DNA of 64,000 bases from Magnetococcales bacterium (GCA_015229115.1 JADGCH010000003.1:1-64000); one strand, 5' to 3'; shown: positions 49,758-59,517, counted from the stretch's first letter. Notes: generated by a model from the sequence alone, not told the origin. Program-made: numbers and translations.

Positions 49758-50824
49758 GAGGCCCTGCTTTCTTCCCGAACGACCTTAACCAATGTGGCCA
49801 CCTGTTCAGGCTCAACGTCAGGCGTAATGCCATGACCAAGGTTGAAGATATGGCCAGGATGGGGGCCAAAACGATGAAGAATTTTTTTTGTCTCAGCACG
49901 AATAACCGCCTGTGGAGCATACAGAACAGCTGGATCCATATTACCCTGCAAGGCCACCCGACCTTTGACCTGACGTCTCGCCTTGCCCAGGTCGACTCCC
50001 CAGTCAAGACCGATCACATCACAGTCGCTCTCCATTAATGGCTTCAGACGATGACCACACCCTTTAGAAAAAACGATAACGGGTATGGCCAAGCCGTTGC
50101 GATCAACACGATGCAACCCTGCAATGATTGTGCTAATAAAATTCAGTGAATAAGTCTGAAAAAGCTCAAAAGGCAAAACGCTACCCCAAGTATCGAAGAT
50201 CTGTATCGCTTGAACACCATGACGAATCTGGGCATTCAGATAATCGGTCACAACCGTGGTCAGCTGTTCCAGCAGCAGCAACAAATCCGATGGGTTGTTG
50301 TACATCATTTTTCGGATGGTACCGAAATCCTTGCTGGAACCACCCTCCACCATGTAGGTAGCCAGCGTCCATGGGCTGCCGGAAAAACCAATTAGCGGAA
50401 TCTGATCCTGAAGCAGTGAGCGAATACGCTCAATAGCCTCCATGACATAATCAAGATCGTTGTCCGGGTTAACGGTTGCTTTAAGATGTTCAATATCTTT
50501 TCGACAACGAATGGGGGGATCGAGCATAGGCCCTTCGCCATCGCTGAAGGAAAGCTTTATACCCATTGCTTCTGGCACCACCAGAATATCGGAAAAGAGG
50601 ATGGCCGCATCGAAACCAAACCTCCTGATAGGTTGTAAGGTTACCTCAGCAGCCAATGATGGCGTTTTACACAGGGTGAGAAAATTACCGGCTTGGCTGC
50701 GTACTTGGCGATATTCGGGTAAATAGCGCCCAGCCTGACGCATGATCCAGATTGGAGTCTGGTCAACAGGTCTGGAAAAACAGGCCTGTACAAAGCGGTG
50801 TTGGGGAAAAAGCCTGTTTTTCAC
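49754..50824 (-). CDS. hemE: Uroporphyrinogen decarboxylase (GTG start)
   Basis: DQTPIWIMRQAGRYLPEYRQVR; FGFDAAILFSDILVVPEAMG; GFSGSPWTLATYMVEGG; NLGHGI. Confidence 0.97.
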   Translation of the reverse strand: MKNRLFPQHRFVQACFSRPVDQTPIWIMRQAGRYLPEYRQVRSQAGNFLTLCKTPSLAAEVTLQPIRRFGFDAAILFSDILVVPEAMGIKLSFSDGEGPMLDPPIRCRKDIEHLKATVNPDNDLDYVMEAIERIRSLLQDQIPLIGFSGSPWTLATYMVEGGSSKDFGTIRKMMYNNPSDLLLLLEQLTTVVTDYLNAQIRHGVQAIQIFDTWGSVLPFELFQTYSLNFISTIIAGLHRVDRNGLAIPVIVFSKGCGHRLKPLMESDCDVIGLDWGVDLGKARRQVKGRVALQGNMDPAVLYAPQAVIRAETKKILHRFGPHPGHIFNLGHGITPDVEPEQVATLVKVVREESRAS

Positions 50825-51284
50825 ACAATTCCTTTCTTCAGTTTTTTAGGAATGTATTGGTAATGAAATAAGAATAATGCCTTGTGAATTTGTGAATGAA
50901 GCTAATAGCGTATTGAAAATTAAAATATTTTTATCGTCCGACCAGCTTGACAGCAACATGGATAGCCTGTTGATCAATGATGAAATACCGCACTTGATCA
51001 GCTTGTCGATCAGACGAATAGAACCAATCTCTGTTGATCGATGTGGAATTCATGGCCGTATTACACAACCCCCTGTGAATGAGCAATACCCGCTGGAAAT
51101 GGGTTTCAGACAGCTCCTTCTACTTCATCATGAAAATTTGTATAAACCCTAAAATAAGAATAAAGTCCTGTGAGTTTGTGAGTAAACTGGATAACCTCAT
51201 GAACAGGATCAATTTATATCAGAAACAAGACAAGCTATCCTGTGGGTTTGTGGTTCTGTTGCAACGATTTTTCAAGCTATGCCA
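50825..51284. other. Candidate hemE-proximal replication origin / repeat-bearing regulatory region
   Basis: ~460 bp without a supported gene; paired TGTG repeats at 50883, 51169 and 51241, 35-bp imperfect direct repeat (50866-50900; 51152-51186), AT-rich tract 50911-50934, clustered GATC sites. Position between hemE and an uncharacterised gene, with aroE nearby, resembles alphaproteobacterial origin regions. Origin function is inferred. Confidence 0.45.
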
Positions 51285-52469
51285 TCAACCAATGTCCGTT
51301 TCTGTGGAATTTGTCTGGACTATTCCACCATGGGCTGTGGGTGAAACGGCCGGTTCTTCCGGGTTACGATGATAAGCGACCGGAAAGGCAATGGACGATA
51401 GTTCGTCTTGGTGAATGGGCACAATCGCTTCCTGTAACAGCTTCACCCATTTTTCCCGAATGTTATAGCTCGTCTTCAGCGTCCCATCCGGTGATGGAAG
51501 AGCTGCCTTGGTATGTCCGTAACGCAGCCGCAGGATTACTACCGCACCATGGTTGTGTTGATGAACCAGAAAATGACGACGGATATCCAGGGCGGTACTT
51601 TTACCCCAACTCTTCAGGGCGGCTAATTCATCGGGGTTGAGCTGCAATAGTACATATTGCTCAATGGCTATATTTTGATCCTGACCGTTTGAAGAAAGCA
51701 GCGTCAAGCGCCGGTCCTGTTGTGAAGCCAGGAACACCGTGCCAGTCAGTTTATCCCGCGCCAACAACTGGGCTACCAAGGCAGCTGCAGAACGTCTACC
51801 GGCGGCGTTATGGTAAAAATTGAAATACTCAAAAAATTTGTGTTCAAAAAAATCAATGAACTCATCGCCATGCTCGTATAAGCTGCGCTGAAAATAATTC
51901 AGGTAAACACCCAGACTGCGTAAGGCGCTGTCGGTTAATCGTTCAATCTTGACATGAAAATGACTTAACTGAAAATCTTTCTGGTTGTTATGTTCGTCAA
52001 TAGGCTGTTGAATTAATAATGAAAAATCAAGAGGCAGCAATAATTTCAGCAGATTGCCAAAATTTTCATGGTGCATGTAACGGCTATTGGTTTCATAATG
52101 TTCCAGCCCGGGCAGGTCGGGCGCTATGGTAGAAAGATTTTTTTTGGTGACGCGATTGTTTTCACGGCAGCGGCAATGCTTGCGCAGTTTCGGCGGTAAG
52201 TGACCATCAACCATGACGACCAGAGCGCTGTTGTGCAGCGCATGTTCCTTGGTTTCACCGATGGATCCCGGCCTTAACGACGCAGCAGAAACGAATGGAT
52301 AGGGAACCCGTTCAGCCCTGAATTTATGATAAGAATCAATCAGCGTGTAATGAATCAATAGACGAGTTAATTTTTGTTTTTCGACCGCATAGACCGAACT
52401 TTTTATCTTTGCCTGCTCCTCTGGTAACAAGGTAAAATCTTTGGTGGACATGGTCGAAACGCTCTTCAT
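51285..52469 (-). CDS. Uncharacterised protein, 394 aa
   Basis: Long uninterrupted ORF not shadowing another gene; no confidently recognised family. Contains HCRCRENN and a possible GAF-like C-terminal half, not established. Confidence 0.75.
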   Translation of the reverse strand: MKSVSTMSTKDFTLLPEEQAKIKSSVYAVEKQKLTRLLIHYTLIDSYHKFRAERVPYPFVSAASLRPGSIGETKEHALHNSALVVMVDGHLPPKLRKHCRCRENNRVTKKNLSTIAPDLPGLEHYETNSRYMHHENFGNLLKLLLPLDFSLLIQQPIDEHNNQKDFQLSHFHVKIERLTDSALRSLGVYLNYFQRSLYEHGDEFIDFFEHKFFEYFNFYHNAAGRRSAAALVAQLLARDKLTGTVFLASQQDRRLTLLSSNGQDQNIAIEQYVLLQLNPDELAALKSWGKSTALDIRRHFLVHQHNHGAVVILRLRYGHTKAALPSPDGTLKTSYNIREKWVKLLQEAIVPIHQDELSSIAFPVAYHRNPEEPAVSPTAHGGIVQTNSTETDIG

Positions 52470-52526
52470 ATTCTGGTCAAACTAAAGTAGCCCCAGCATA
52501 CTACAAACAGACAAGGATTTCCAGCC

Positions 52527-53285
52527 ATGGCATCTCTGACGGAGATTGAAACGGTACTGAATCGTGAACTTGACCGGGATTCCTTTACCGACTATGCGCC
52601 TAACGGTGTTCAGGTGCGTGGTCGGGAGCAGGTACAACGGATTGTCACAGGCGTTTCGGCCTGTGTGGCCCTTTTTGAGGCAGCCGTTGATCAAAAGGCC
52701 GACCTGATTCTGGTTCATCATGGCCTGTTCTGGGACAAGGAGTCACGTGTTGTGGCCGGTAGCATGAAACGTCGGTTACAGATCCTGCTGCAGCAGGACA
52801 TCACATTGATGGCCTATCATTTGCCGCTGGATGCTCATCCTCAATATGGCAACAATATCCAGATCATCAAAAAACTGGCCCTGACACCGGTCGCCCCGTT
52901 CGGTTTCTACCGTGGACGTCCACTCTCCTTTATGGCAACAACCGCAGGGCAGCAGGAGTTTTCTGGTTTCGTCGAACGGCTTCAACAGCTTTTTGGTACC
53001 AGCATCACCCTGTTCCCTTTTGGCCCCTCCACCATTCAGCGCATTGCAGTCTGTAGTGGCGGTGCGCCAGAACTGGCCTCAGAGGCGGTTGCCCAACGGG
53101 CTGACCTGTTTCTGACCGGAGAAGTTTCCGAACCGCTGTTTCACTATGCCCAAGAGGAGGGATTGAATGTCATCGGTGCCGGACATCATCAAACAGAACG
53201 ATGGGGTGTCCAGGCCGTTGGGGCTTTTATAGCTGAACGGTTTGGTGTGACGCACCAGTTTATTGACATCAAGAATCCGGTTTGA
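52527..53285 (+). CDS. Nif3/YbgI-like dinuclear metal centre protein
   Basis: DYAPNGVQVRG; DLILVHHGLFW; AYHLPLDAHPQYGNN; ITLFPFG; GHHQTERWGVQAV. Confidence 0.92.
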   Translation: MASLTEIETVLNRELDRDSFTDYAPNGVQVRGREQVQRIVTGVSACVALFEAAVDQKADLILVHHGLFWDKESRVVAGSMKRRLQILLQQDITLMAYHLPLDAHPQYGNNIQIIKKLALTPVAPFGFYRGRPLSFMATTAGQQEFSGFVERLQQLFGTSITLFPFGPSTIQRIAVCSGGAPELASEAVAQRADLFLTGEVSEPLFHYAQEEGLNVIGAGHHQTERWGVQAVGAFIAERFGVTHQFIDIKNPV

Positions 53286-54151
53286 TGCGGATGAACATCA
53301 ACGGTTCAACACGACTGCTGGCTGTCCTGGGCGATCCTGTTGCCCATTCTTTATCACCGGCTATGCACAATTTTGCCCTGTCACAGCTGGGGTTGAACTA
53401 CTGCTATCTGCCGTTTCCTGTTCAGGCAGCGCAGCTGCGGCAGGCTGTTGATGGTTTAGTGGCCCAGAAAGCGCGCGGATTCAACGCTACCATTCCACAT
53501 AAAGAAGCCCTTTTCCATCTGGTTGATCGGCTTGATGAAGGGGCACGCGCCATCGGTGCCGTCAATACGGTTGTCATAGACGACGAGGGCACCACGACCG
53601 GTTATAACAGCGATAGCTACGGGTTTGTCACAGCGCTGGAACAGCGTTTTCCTGGTACTGTAGCAGGTTGTTCTGCCGTCATCATCGGGGCTGGTGGTGC
53701 TACCAAGGCCGTAGTGATGGCCTTGTTGATGGGAGGGGCAGCGCAGATCACCATCGCCAACCGGACCTTGAGCCGATCAGAAGCCCTGCTGCAGCAACTG
53801 TCGCAGACAACAGCCGGCAGGGCGGCTACGCTCTGTCAGGTGGTAGCCCTTGCACCGGAACAGCTGCCCCTGGAACGATGCACCTTATTGATCAACAGCT
53901 CCAGCGTCGGCATGCGTGGCGAACCCATCACAGCAGTCGATGTTAACCGGCTACCTGACCAGGCTGTGGTCTATGATCTCATCTATCGTCCGGCTGTTAC
54001 GCCCCTGCTGGCCCAGGCCTCAGCTCGTGGCCTGCGTACTTTCAATGGCCTCGGCATGCTGATTCATCAGGGCGCGCGCGCTTTTCAGCTGTGGACCGGC
54101 GCCGAGATGCCTGTTGCCGCCGTAACCGATTATCTGATCCGCCATCAGTAG
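53282..54151 (+). CDS. aroE: Shikimate dehydrogenase
   Basis: LAVLGDPVAHSLSPAMHNFAL; FNATIPHKEA; AVNTVV; VIIGAGGATKAV; NGLGMLIHQGARAFQLWTG. Confidence 0.96.
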   Translation: MMRMNINGSTRLLAVLGDPVAHSLSPAMHNFALSQLGLNYCYLPFPVQAAQLRQAVDGLVAQKARGFNATIPHKEALFHLVDRLDEGARAIGAVNTVVIDDEGTTTGYNSDSYGFVTALEQRFPGTVAGCSAVIIGAGGATKAVVMALLMGGAAQITIANRTLSRSEALLQQLSQTTAGRAATLCQVVALAPEQLPLERCTLLINSSSVGMRGEPITAVDVNRLPDQAVVYDLIYRPAVTPLLAQASARGLRTFNGLGMLIHQGARAFQLWTGAEMPVAAVTDYLIRHQ

Positions 54152-54469
54152 TTATATCACCTGCTCGCCGACCACATCGCCACGCAGGGCATCACGGTGG
54201 GCCACGGGGAGCACCCCCTCCTCCCCATCTTCCGGGCTGTAGTAATAGCGTACGGAGCCAACGCGGCCGTAGTGATCGAACAGGCTGTTCCAGCCCTTGA
54301 TGTACATGGAGCATTGATCGTTGAAGCAGACCAGCATTTCGGAGACACAGAAGCCAAGGCCATCCTCAAAATCGTGCTGAGCCGCTTCCCAGCGTAACAG
54401 CTGCTGCTGGCAATGGGGGCAGCAGTAGCGCCCTGTTTCATCACGCAAAACTTTTTTCGTACGGCCCAT
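54152..54469 (-). CDS. Small zinc-ribbon-like protein
   Basis: Start MGRTKKVLRD at 54469; YCCPHCQQQLL...GFCVSEMLVCFNDQCSMYIKGW, ogr/Delta-like Cys arrangement. Confidence 0.75.
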   Translation of the reverse strand: MGRTKKVLRDETGRYCCPHCQQQLLRWEAAQHDFEDGLGFCVSEMLVCFNDQCSMYIKGWNSLFDHYGRVGSVRYYYSPEDGEEGVLPVAHRDALRGDVVGEQVI

Positions 54470-54485
54470 GATCTTCCAACTCCCT

Positions 54486-57140
54486 TTAGCCTTTATTTTG
54501 AATAACGTCGCGGATCCATTCTGGCACAGCAGCAAGGGCAGAGGGCAGATGCTGTGGATCGTTACCACCGCCCTGCGCCATATCGGCCCGTCCACCCCCC
54601 TTGCCGCCTACCCTTTCAGCAATAAAACGGATCAGATGGCCGGCATGGAGCCGTTCCGACCAATCGGCCGTTACGCCAGCGATCAAGACCACCTTATCGC
54701 CATCGACCGTCGCCAGGACGATTACGGCTGATGTCAGGCGATCCTTGAGACGGTCAAGCAGCTCACGCAATCCCTTGATATCGACCTCATCCACCGTTGC
54801 CACCAGCATCGGCACATCGGACACGATCATCAGCTGCTGTACCAGCCGATCCACTTGGCTGGCCAGCGAAAGCGTTTTAGCCTTTTCGACCGTCGATTCC
54901 AGTTCCTTCTGACGTGCCAGCATCCGGTCGATGCCATCGATAATCTGGGTCGGCGCCAGCTTCAGCCGCTGTGCAGCCTGTTGTAACAGCTGGGTATCCC
55001 TTTGGAACGAGCGGCGCGCTGCCGGTCCGCAAACGGCCTCAATGCGTCGCACGCCGGCTGCTACGGAACTTTCGTTGATGATGCGGAACAGGCCGATATC
55101 TCCCGTTCTTTTGACATGGGTACCCCCACATAGTTCCAGACTGGGGCCCAGTCGAACCACACGCACTTCGCTGCCATATTTCTCACCAAACAGGGCCATG
55201 GCCCCGATCGCCATGGCCTGTTCCGGTGCCATGAGCAGGGTTTCCTGAGCCTCGTTGGCAAAGATCAGAGCGTTGACACGGTCTTCGATGTGCAGGATAT
55301 CGGCTTCAGTCAGGGCGGTAAAATGGGAAAAATCAAGGCGCAGACGCTCAGAAGTGACCAGCGAACCAGCCTGTTTGACATGATCACCCAGCTGCTGCCG
55401 TAGGGCATATTGCAGCAAATGGGTGGCCGAATGGTGCAGACGAACGGCAGTACGATGTCCGGCATCCACCTCCAGTGCCAGGGAGTGATGTAGCGTTAAT
55501 TCTCCCTGCTGCAGCTCGCCACGATGGACGATCAGCTCCTGGATCGGTCGCTGACACTCCTGCACCGCAAACAGGCCTCCATCCCAGCGCAGGAGGCCAC
55601 GGTCACCGATCTGCCCGCCAGACTCACCATAGAAGGGGGTCTGATTGACCACGACCGAACCGGATTGACCAGCGGAAAGACGGTCGACCTGACGGCCTTG
55701 CTGATCAATCAGGGCCACCACCTGTCCGTGGCTCTGTTCCGTAACATAGCCGAGGAATTCGGTCACCGGGCAGCCTTGGTCGATGAGATGGTGGTAAAGA
55801 TCGGCTACCTTCTGATCACCCGATCCGGCCCATGCCGCCCGTGCTCGCGCGCGTTGCTCGGCCATACAGCGCTCGAATCCGGTGCGATCCACAGCAATGC
55901 CCCGGTCACGAGCGATATCTTCGGTCAGGTCAACTGGAAAACCAAAGGTATCGTATAGGGAAAAGAGCGTCGTGCCATCCAGGCTATCTCCAGCCGACAG
56001 CGGCGCCATCCGTTCGTCCAGCAGTTTCAGTCCAGCGTCCAGGGTGTCAGCAAAACGCTTTTCCTCTGATTCGATGACCATGGCGATGGTACTACGATGG
56101 ACGGTCAATTCAGGATAGGCCGTTCCCATCACCGACTCCAGCACGGGCAGCAGACGATGGAAAAAAGGTTCCTTAAGACCAAGCAGACGACCATGGCGCA
56201 TGGCACGGCGCATGATGCGCCGCAACACATAGCCTCGTCCTTCGTTGGCAGGTAAAACGCCATCGGCAATCAGAAAACTGGTAGCACGCAAATGATCGGC
56301 AATGACTTGTAAGGAGACCCGTTGCTGTCCATGCTGTTGGGCCTCTATCGGATCAAAAGAGGCCATGGTGGCGGTGGCACTGATGATGGGCTGAAACAGG
56401 TCGGTAGCAAAATTACTGGTTTTACCTTGGGTAATGGCGGCAATTCGTTCCAGGCCGGCACCGGTATCGATGCAGGGGTTGGGTAGCGGAGTCAGCCGAC
56501 CTGTGGCATCGCGGTCATACTGCATGAAAACCAGATTCCAGATTTCGACAAAACGGTCCCCATCAGCCTGATCACTACCAGGTGGTCCTCCTGCTACCGA
56601 TGGGCCAAAATCGTAGAAAATCTCAGAGCAGGGACCACAGGGACCCGTTTCTCCCATCGACCAGAAGTTGTCGTGACTGGCGATACGGATGACCTTATCA
56701 TCGGCCAGACCAATTTTATGACGCCATAGCTGCCAAGCCCGCTCGTCGTCAGCGTAGACCGTCACCAGCAGGCGGTCCAGGGGCAGTTCCAGCACGCCGG
56801 TTACAAATTGCCACGCCAAGGTAATAGCCTCTTCCTTGAAGTAGTCGCCAAAGGAAAAATTGCCCAGCATTTCAAAAAAAGTGTGATGCCGCGCGGTACG
56901 GCCGACATTTTCAAGGTCGTTGTGCTTGCCGCCGGCACGAACACATTTCTGCACCGTGACCATGCGCTTTTCCGGTCGCTGCTCTTCACCCAGGAACAGA
57001 TTTTTGAACTGCACCATCCCAGCGTTGGTAAACAGCAGGGTGGGGTCATTACGAGGGATCAGTGACGACGACCCGGCATGGTGATGCCCATGGCTCTGGA
57101 AAAACTGGATAAACTGCTGACGAATCTCACTGGCATTCAT
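54486..57140 (-). CDS. alaS: Alanyl-tRNA synthetase
   Basis: FIQFFQSHGHHHAGSSSLIPRNDPTLLFTNAGMVQFKNLFLG; RTARHHTFFEMLGNFSFGDYFKEEAI; LHHSATHLLQYALR; CGGTHVKRTGDIGLF. Confidence 0.98.
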   Translation of the reverse strand: MNASEIRQQFIQFFQSHGHHHAGSSSLIPRNDPTLLFTNAGMVQFKNLFLGEEQRPEKRMVTVQKCVRAGGKHNDLENVGRTARHHTFFEMLGNFSFGDYFKEEAITLAWQFVTGVLELPLDRLLVTVYADDERAWQLWRHKIGLADDKVIRIASHDNFWSMGETGPCGPCSEIFYDFGPSVAGGPPGSDQADGDRFVEIWNLVFMQYDRDATGRLTPLPNPCIDTGAGLERIAAITQGKTSNFATDLFQPIISATATMASFDPIEAQQHGQQRVSLQVIADHLRATSFLIADGVLPANEGRGYVLRRIMRRAMRHGRLLGLKEPFFHRLLPVLESVMGTAYPELTVHRSTIAMVIESEEKRFADTLDAGLKLLDERMAPLSAGDSLDGTTLFSLYDTFGFPVDLTEDIARDRGIAVDRTGFERCMAEQRARARAAWAGSGDQKVADLYHHLIDQGCPVTEFLGYVTEQSHGQVVALIDQQGRQVDRLSAGQSGSVVVNQTPFYGESGGQIGDRGLLRWDGGLFAVQECQRPIQELIVHRGELQQGELTLHHSLALEVDAGHRTAVRLHHSATHLLQYALRQQLGDHVKQAGSLVTSERLRLDFSHFTALTEADILHIEDRVNALIFANEAQETLLMAPEQAMAIGAMALFGEKYGSEVRVVRLGPSLELCGGTHVKRTGDIGLFRIINESSVAAGVRRIEAVCGPAARRSFQRDTQLLQQAAQRLKLAPTQIIDGIDRMLARQKELESTVEKAKTLSLASQVDRLVQQLMIVSDVPMLVATVDEVDIKGLRELLDRLKDRLTSAVIVLATVDGDKVVLIAGVTADWSERLHAGHLIRFIAERVGGKGGGRADMAQGGGNDPQHLPSALAAVPEWIRDVIQNKG

Positions 57141-57143
57141 GGT

Positions 57144-57605
57144 TTAACGATCCTCAAACTCTTCTGTATCTGCACGATCTGCCAGAACGTGGCAAACCGT
57201 TTCGTGGTCAAACCCGCGTCGACGCAGGAAGGCGTACTGTTTTTTGACATCGTCACGATAGGACGATCCTCTCAACCGGCGCTGCCAGAGCGCACGCGCC
57301 ACCATCACGACCGGGAACTGCAGCAGCAGCTCCTGCATGACCTCCGTGATCAAGAGGTCGGCTATACCACACTGGCGCAGTTCAGCCCGAATCGGGTCAG
57401 GTCCATAGCCCTGATCAAAACGATGACGGATACGCTGGTCGACAAAGCGCCGATCATCCAGATAACCCACGGCGCGGCAACGATCGATCGCACTATCGAC
57501 TTCATCGCGACTGAGTAGATCCGATCGCAACAGCCGCTGACGCAGCTCCTGCTCGCCATAAGAGCGCCGTGCCAACAGGCGGACGGCCTGTTGATAAGCG
57601 CTCAT
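57144..57605 (-). CDS. recX: Regulatory protein RecX
   Basis: AVRLLARRSYGEQELRQRLL; YLDDRRFVDQRIRHRF; KKQYAFLRRRGFDHETV. Confidence 0.88.
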   Translation of the reverse strand: MSAYQQAVRLLARRSYGEQELRQRLLRSDLLSRDEVDSAIDRCRAVGYLDDRRFVDQRIRHRFDQGYGPDPIRAELRQCGIADLLITEVMQELLLQFPVVMVARALWQRRLRGSSYRDDVKKQYAFLRRRGFDHETVCHVLADRADTEEFEDR

Positions 57606-58693
57606 CGTCTGCTGTCTGCCAGGGGTCGGTATCCCCTGAGGCTGAAGACATAGGCTAACACTTCAGCCACAGCCTTGAACAGTTCTGGCGGTACCATGCG
57701 ATCGAGGTCGACGTCGCGGTAGAGTGTGCGAGCCAGTGGTGGATTGGAGACCAGGGGCACGGCATGTTCACGGGCCGTTGCGCGAATCCGTTCGGCCACA
57801 AAACCGGCTCCCTTGGCTACCAGGGTTGGCGCACTCATTTCCCCAGGTACATAACGCAGGGCCACGGCCACATGGGTGGGATTGGTGATGACGACATCGG
57901 CTTTGGGAACCTCCTGCATCATGCGACGCTGCGCCATTTCGCGCTGGATCTGGCGAATACGGCTTTTCAGCAGTGGATCACCTTCCATCTGCTTCAGCTC
58001 GTCCTTGATCTCCTGCTTGGTCATGCGCAATCCTTTTTGGTACTCGTAGCGCTGATAGAGGAAATCACCCAGTGCCAATGCCAGAAAGGCCAGTACCACA
58101 TGCCACAACATGCTCATCACATCATCGACCAGCAGGGCCATGATCTCCTGAAGACTGGTGTCGGCCAGTCCGACCACACGCAGCTGGCTGTCCTCAATGG
58201 CCCAGTAGACGGCCAGGCCAATGACGATGATCTTGATGACAGACTTGAGCAGCTCGATCAGCGAACGCCAGGAAAAAAGTCGTTTAAACCCCTGGATAGG
58301 GCTGATTTTCGACATGTTTGGGACAATGGTATCGAAGGTAAACAGCCATCCGTGCTGAACCAGGGAGCCGAGTACGGCGATGATGAGGAAGACCAGAAAA
58401 AACGGCATCATGTCGAGCATGAAGCCGTTAATCAGTTCACGCAACAGCACGATGATGCCACCATGGGTCAACTCGCCGTGGATCTGTCCGCCAATCAGAA
58501 AGCGCATCTGGTGCTGCATGTTTTGCCATAGCGAGGGGCCCTGAAAGTGGAACAGGCCAATGGAGGCAGCAAACATCACCGCAGTCAGGACTTCGCGAGA
58601 GCTGGGGACCTGTCCTTTATTGCGGGCGTCCTGTAGCCGCTTGGCCGTTGGTTCCTCGGTTTTCGCCTCTTCATCGGTATCTTCTGCCATCAC
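57602..58693 (-). CDS. flhB: Flagellar export protein FlhB
   Basis: EEPTAKRLQDARNKGQVPSSRE; autocleavage NPTHVAVALRY. Confidence 0.97.
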   Translation of the reverse strand: MMAEDTDEEAKTEEPTAKRLQDARNKGQVPSSREVLTAVMFAASIGLFHFQGPSLWQNMQHQMRFLIGGQIHGELTHGGIIVLLRELINGFMLDMMPFFLVFLIIAVLGSLVQHGWLFTFDTIVPNMSKISPIQGFKRLFSWRSLIELLKSVIKIIVIGLAVYWAIEDSQLRVVGLADTSLQEIMALLVDDVMSMLWHVVLAFLALALGDFLYQRYEYQKGLRMTKQEIKDELKQMEGDPLLKSRIRQIQREMAQRRMMQEVPKADVVITNPTHVAVALRYVPGEMSAPTLVAKGAGFVAERIRATAREHAVPLVSNPPLARTLYRDVDLDRMVPPELFKAVAEVLAYVFSLRGYRPLADSRR

Positions 58694-58704
58694 TTCTCCC
58701 TACG

Positions 58705-59505
58705 TCATACGCCAATCATTCTGAAGGTCAGTATGACAAAAGCATTGATTTCACGCACCAAAACCTGACCAAACAGTGCCATGCTGGTACCGAGCACAGC
58801 AAAACCAACCATCTGGGTCAGTGGCATGGCCAGAAAAAAGACCTGAATCTGTGGTGCGGCACGATTGACCAGGCCCATACCGATGTAAAGCAGTTTGGAA
58901 GCGACAATAACGGGTGCCGCAATCAACAGTGACAACAGGAACATGCGCATCAGAGCCGTAACAGCGTTTTCCAGCAGCAGTTCACGATGGAGACCGGCTC
59001 CTCCAGGTGGTAGAATCTGAAACGAGCGGGCCATGCCTTCCAGCAGCATATGATGACCGTCGATCGTTAGAAAGATCAGCATGGCGGCCATATAGAGCAT
59101 ATTGCTCAGCACGTTCTCCTGCATGCCAGAGGTGGGGTCCATCACCTGAGCCATCGACAGCCCCATCTCGAAGCCGATGATGTTACCGGCGATCTGTACG
59201 GCTGCCAACCCCCAATGGATCAGCATGCCCAGTACAGCACCGATGGACAACTCGATCAGGGCAGCCCAGGCCATTTGTGGAGCGTTGCTGTGACCTTCAT
59301 GACTCCAGGGTGGTACCAAGGGAAACAGCACCACCGCCAGGGCCAGAATCAACACCACCCGAATACGCAGGGGGCCGGCACCACCCGCACGGGAAAAGAA
59401 CGGGGCCGCCAGAAACAGCCCGCTTAAACGGACAACGACCAGAAACAGCCGCTCAGCCTCGCCGGTCGACAATCCGAAAAAATCGAGCAGCGCTGCCGGA
59501 TCCAC
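58705..59505 (-). CDS. fliR: Flagellar export protein FliR
   Basis: Polytopic; VRLSGLFLAAPFFSR; GFEMGLSMAQVMDPTSGMQ; adjacent to flhB and fliQ. Confidence 0.94.
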   Translation of the reverse strand: MDPAALLDFFGLSTGEAERLFLVVVRLSGLFLAAPFFSRAGGAGPLRIRVVLILALAVVLFPLVPPWSHEGHSNAPQMAWAALIELSIGAVLGMLIHWGLAAVQIAGNIIGFEMGLSMAQVMDPTSGMQENVLSNMLYMAAMLIFLTIDGHHMLLEGMARSFQILPPGGAGLHRELLLENAVTALMRMFLLSLLIAAPVIVASKLLYIGMGLVNRAAPQIQVFFLAMPLTQMVGFAVLGTSMALFGQVLVREINAFVILTFRMIGV

Positions 59506-59517
59506 GCTATTCTCCCG

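Noticed and set aside
50877-51372. Small + strand ORFs (50877..51152 and 51079..51372) in the hemE upstream region
   Set aside because: No convincing ribosome-binding site or family similarity; overlap the repeats and the convergent gene end; more likely fortuitous.
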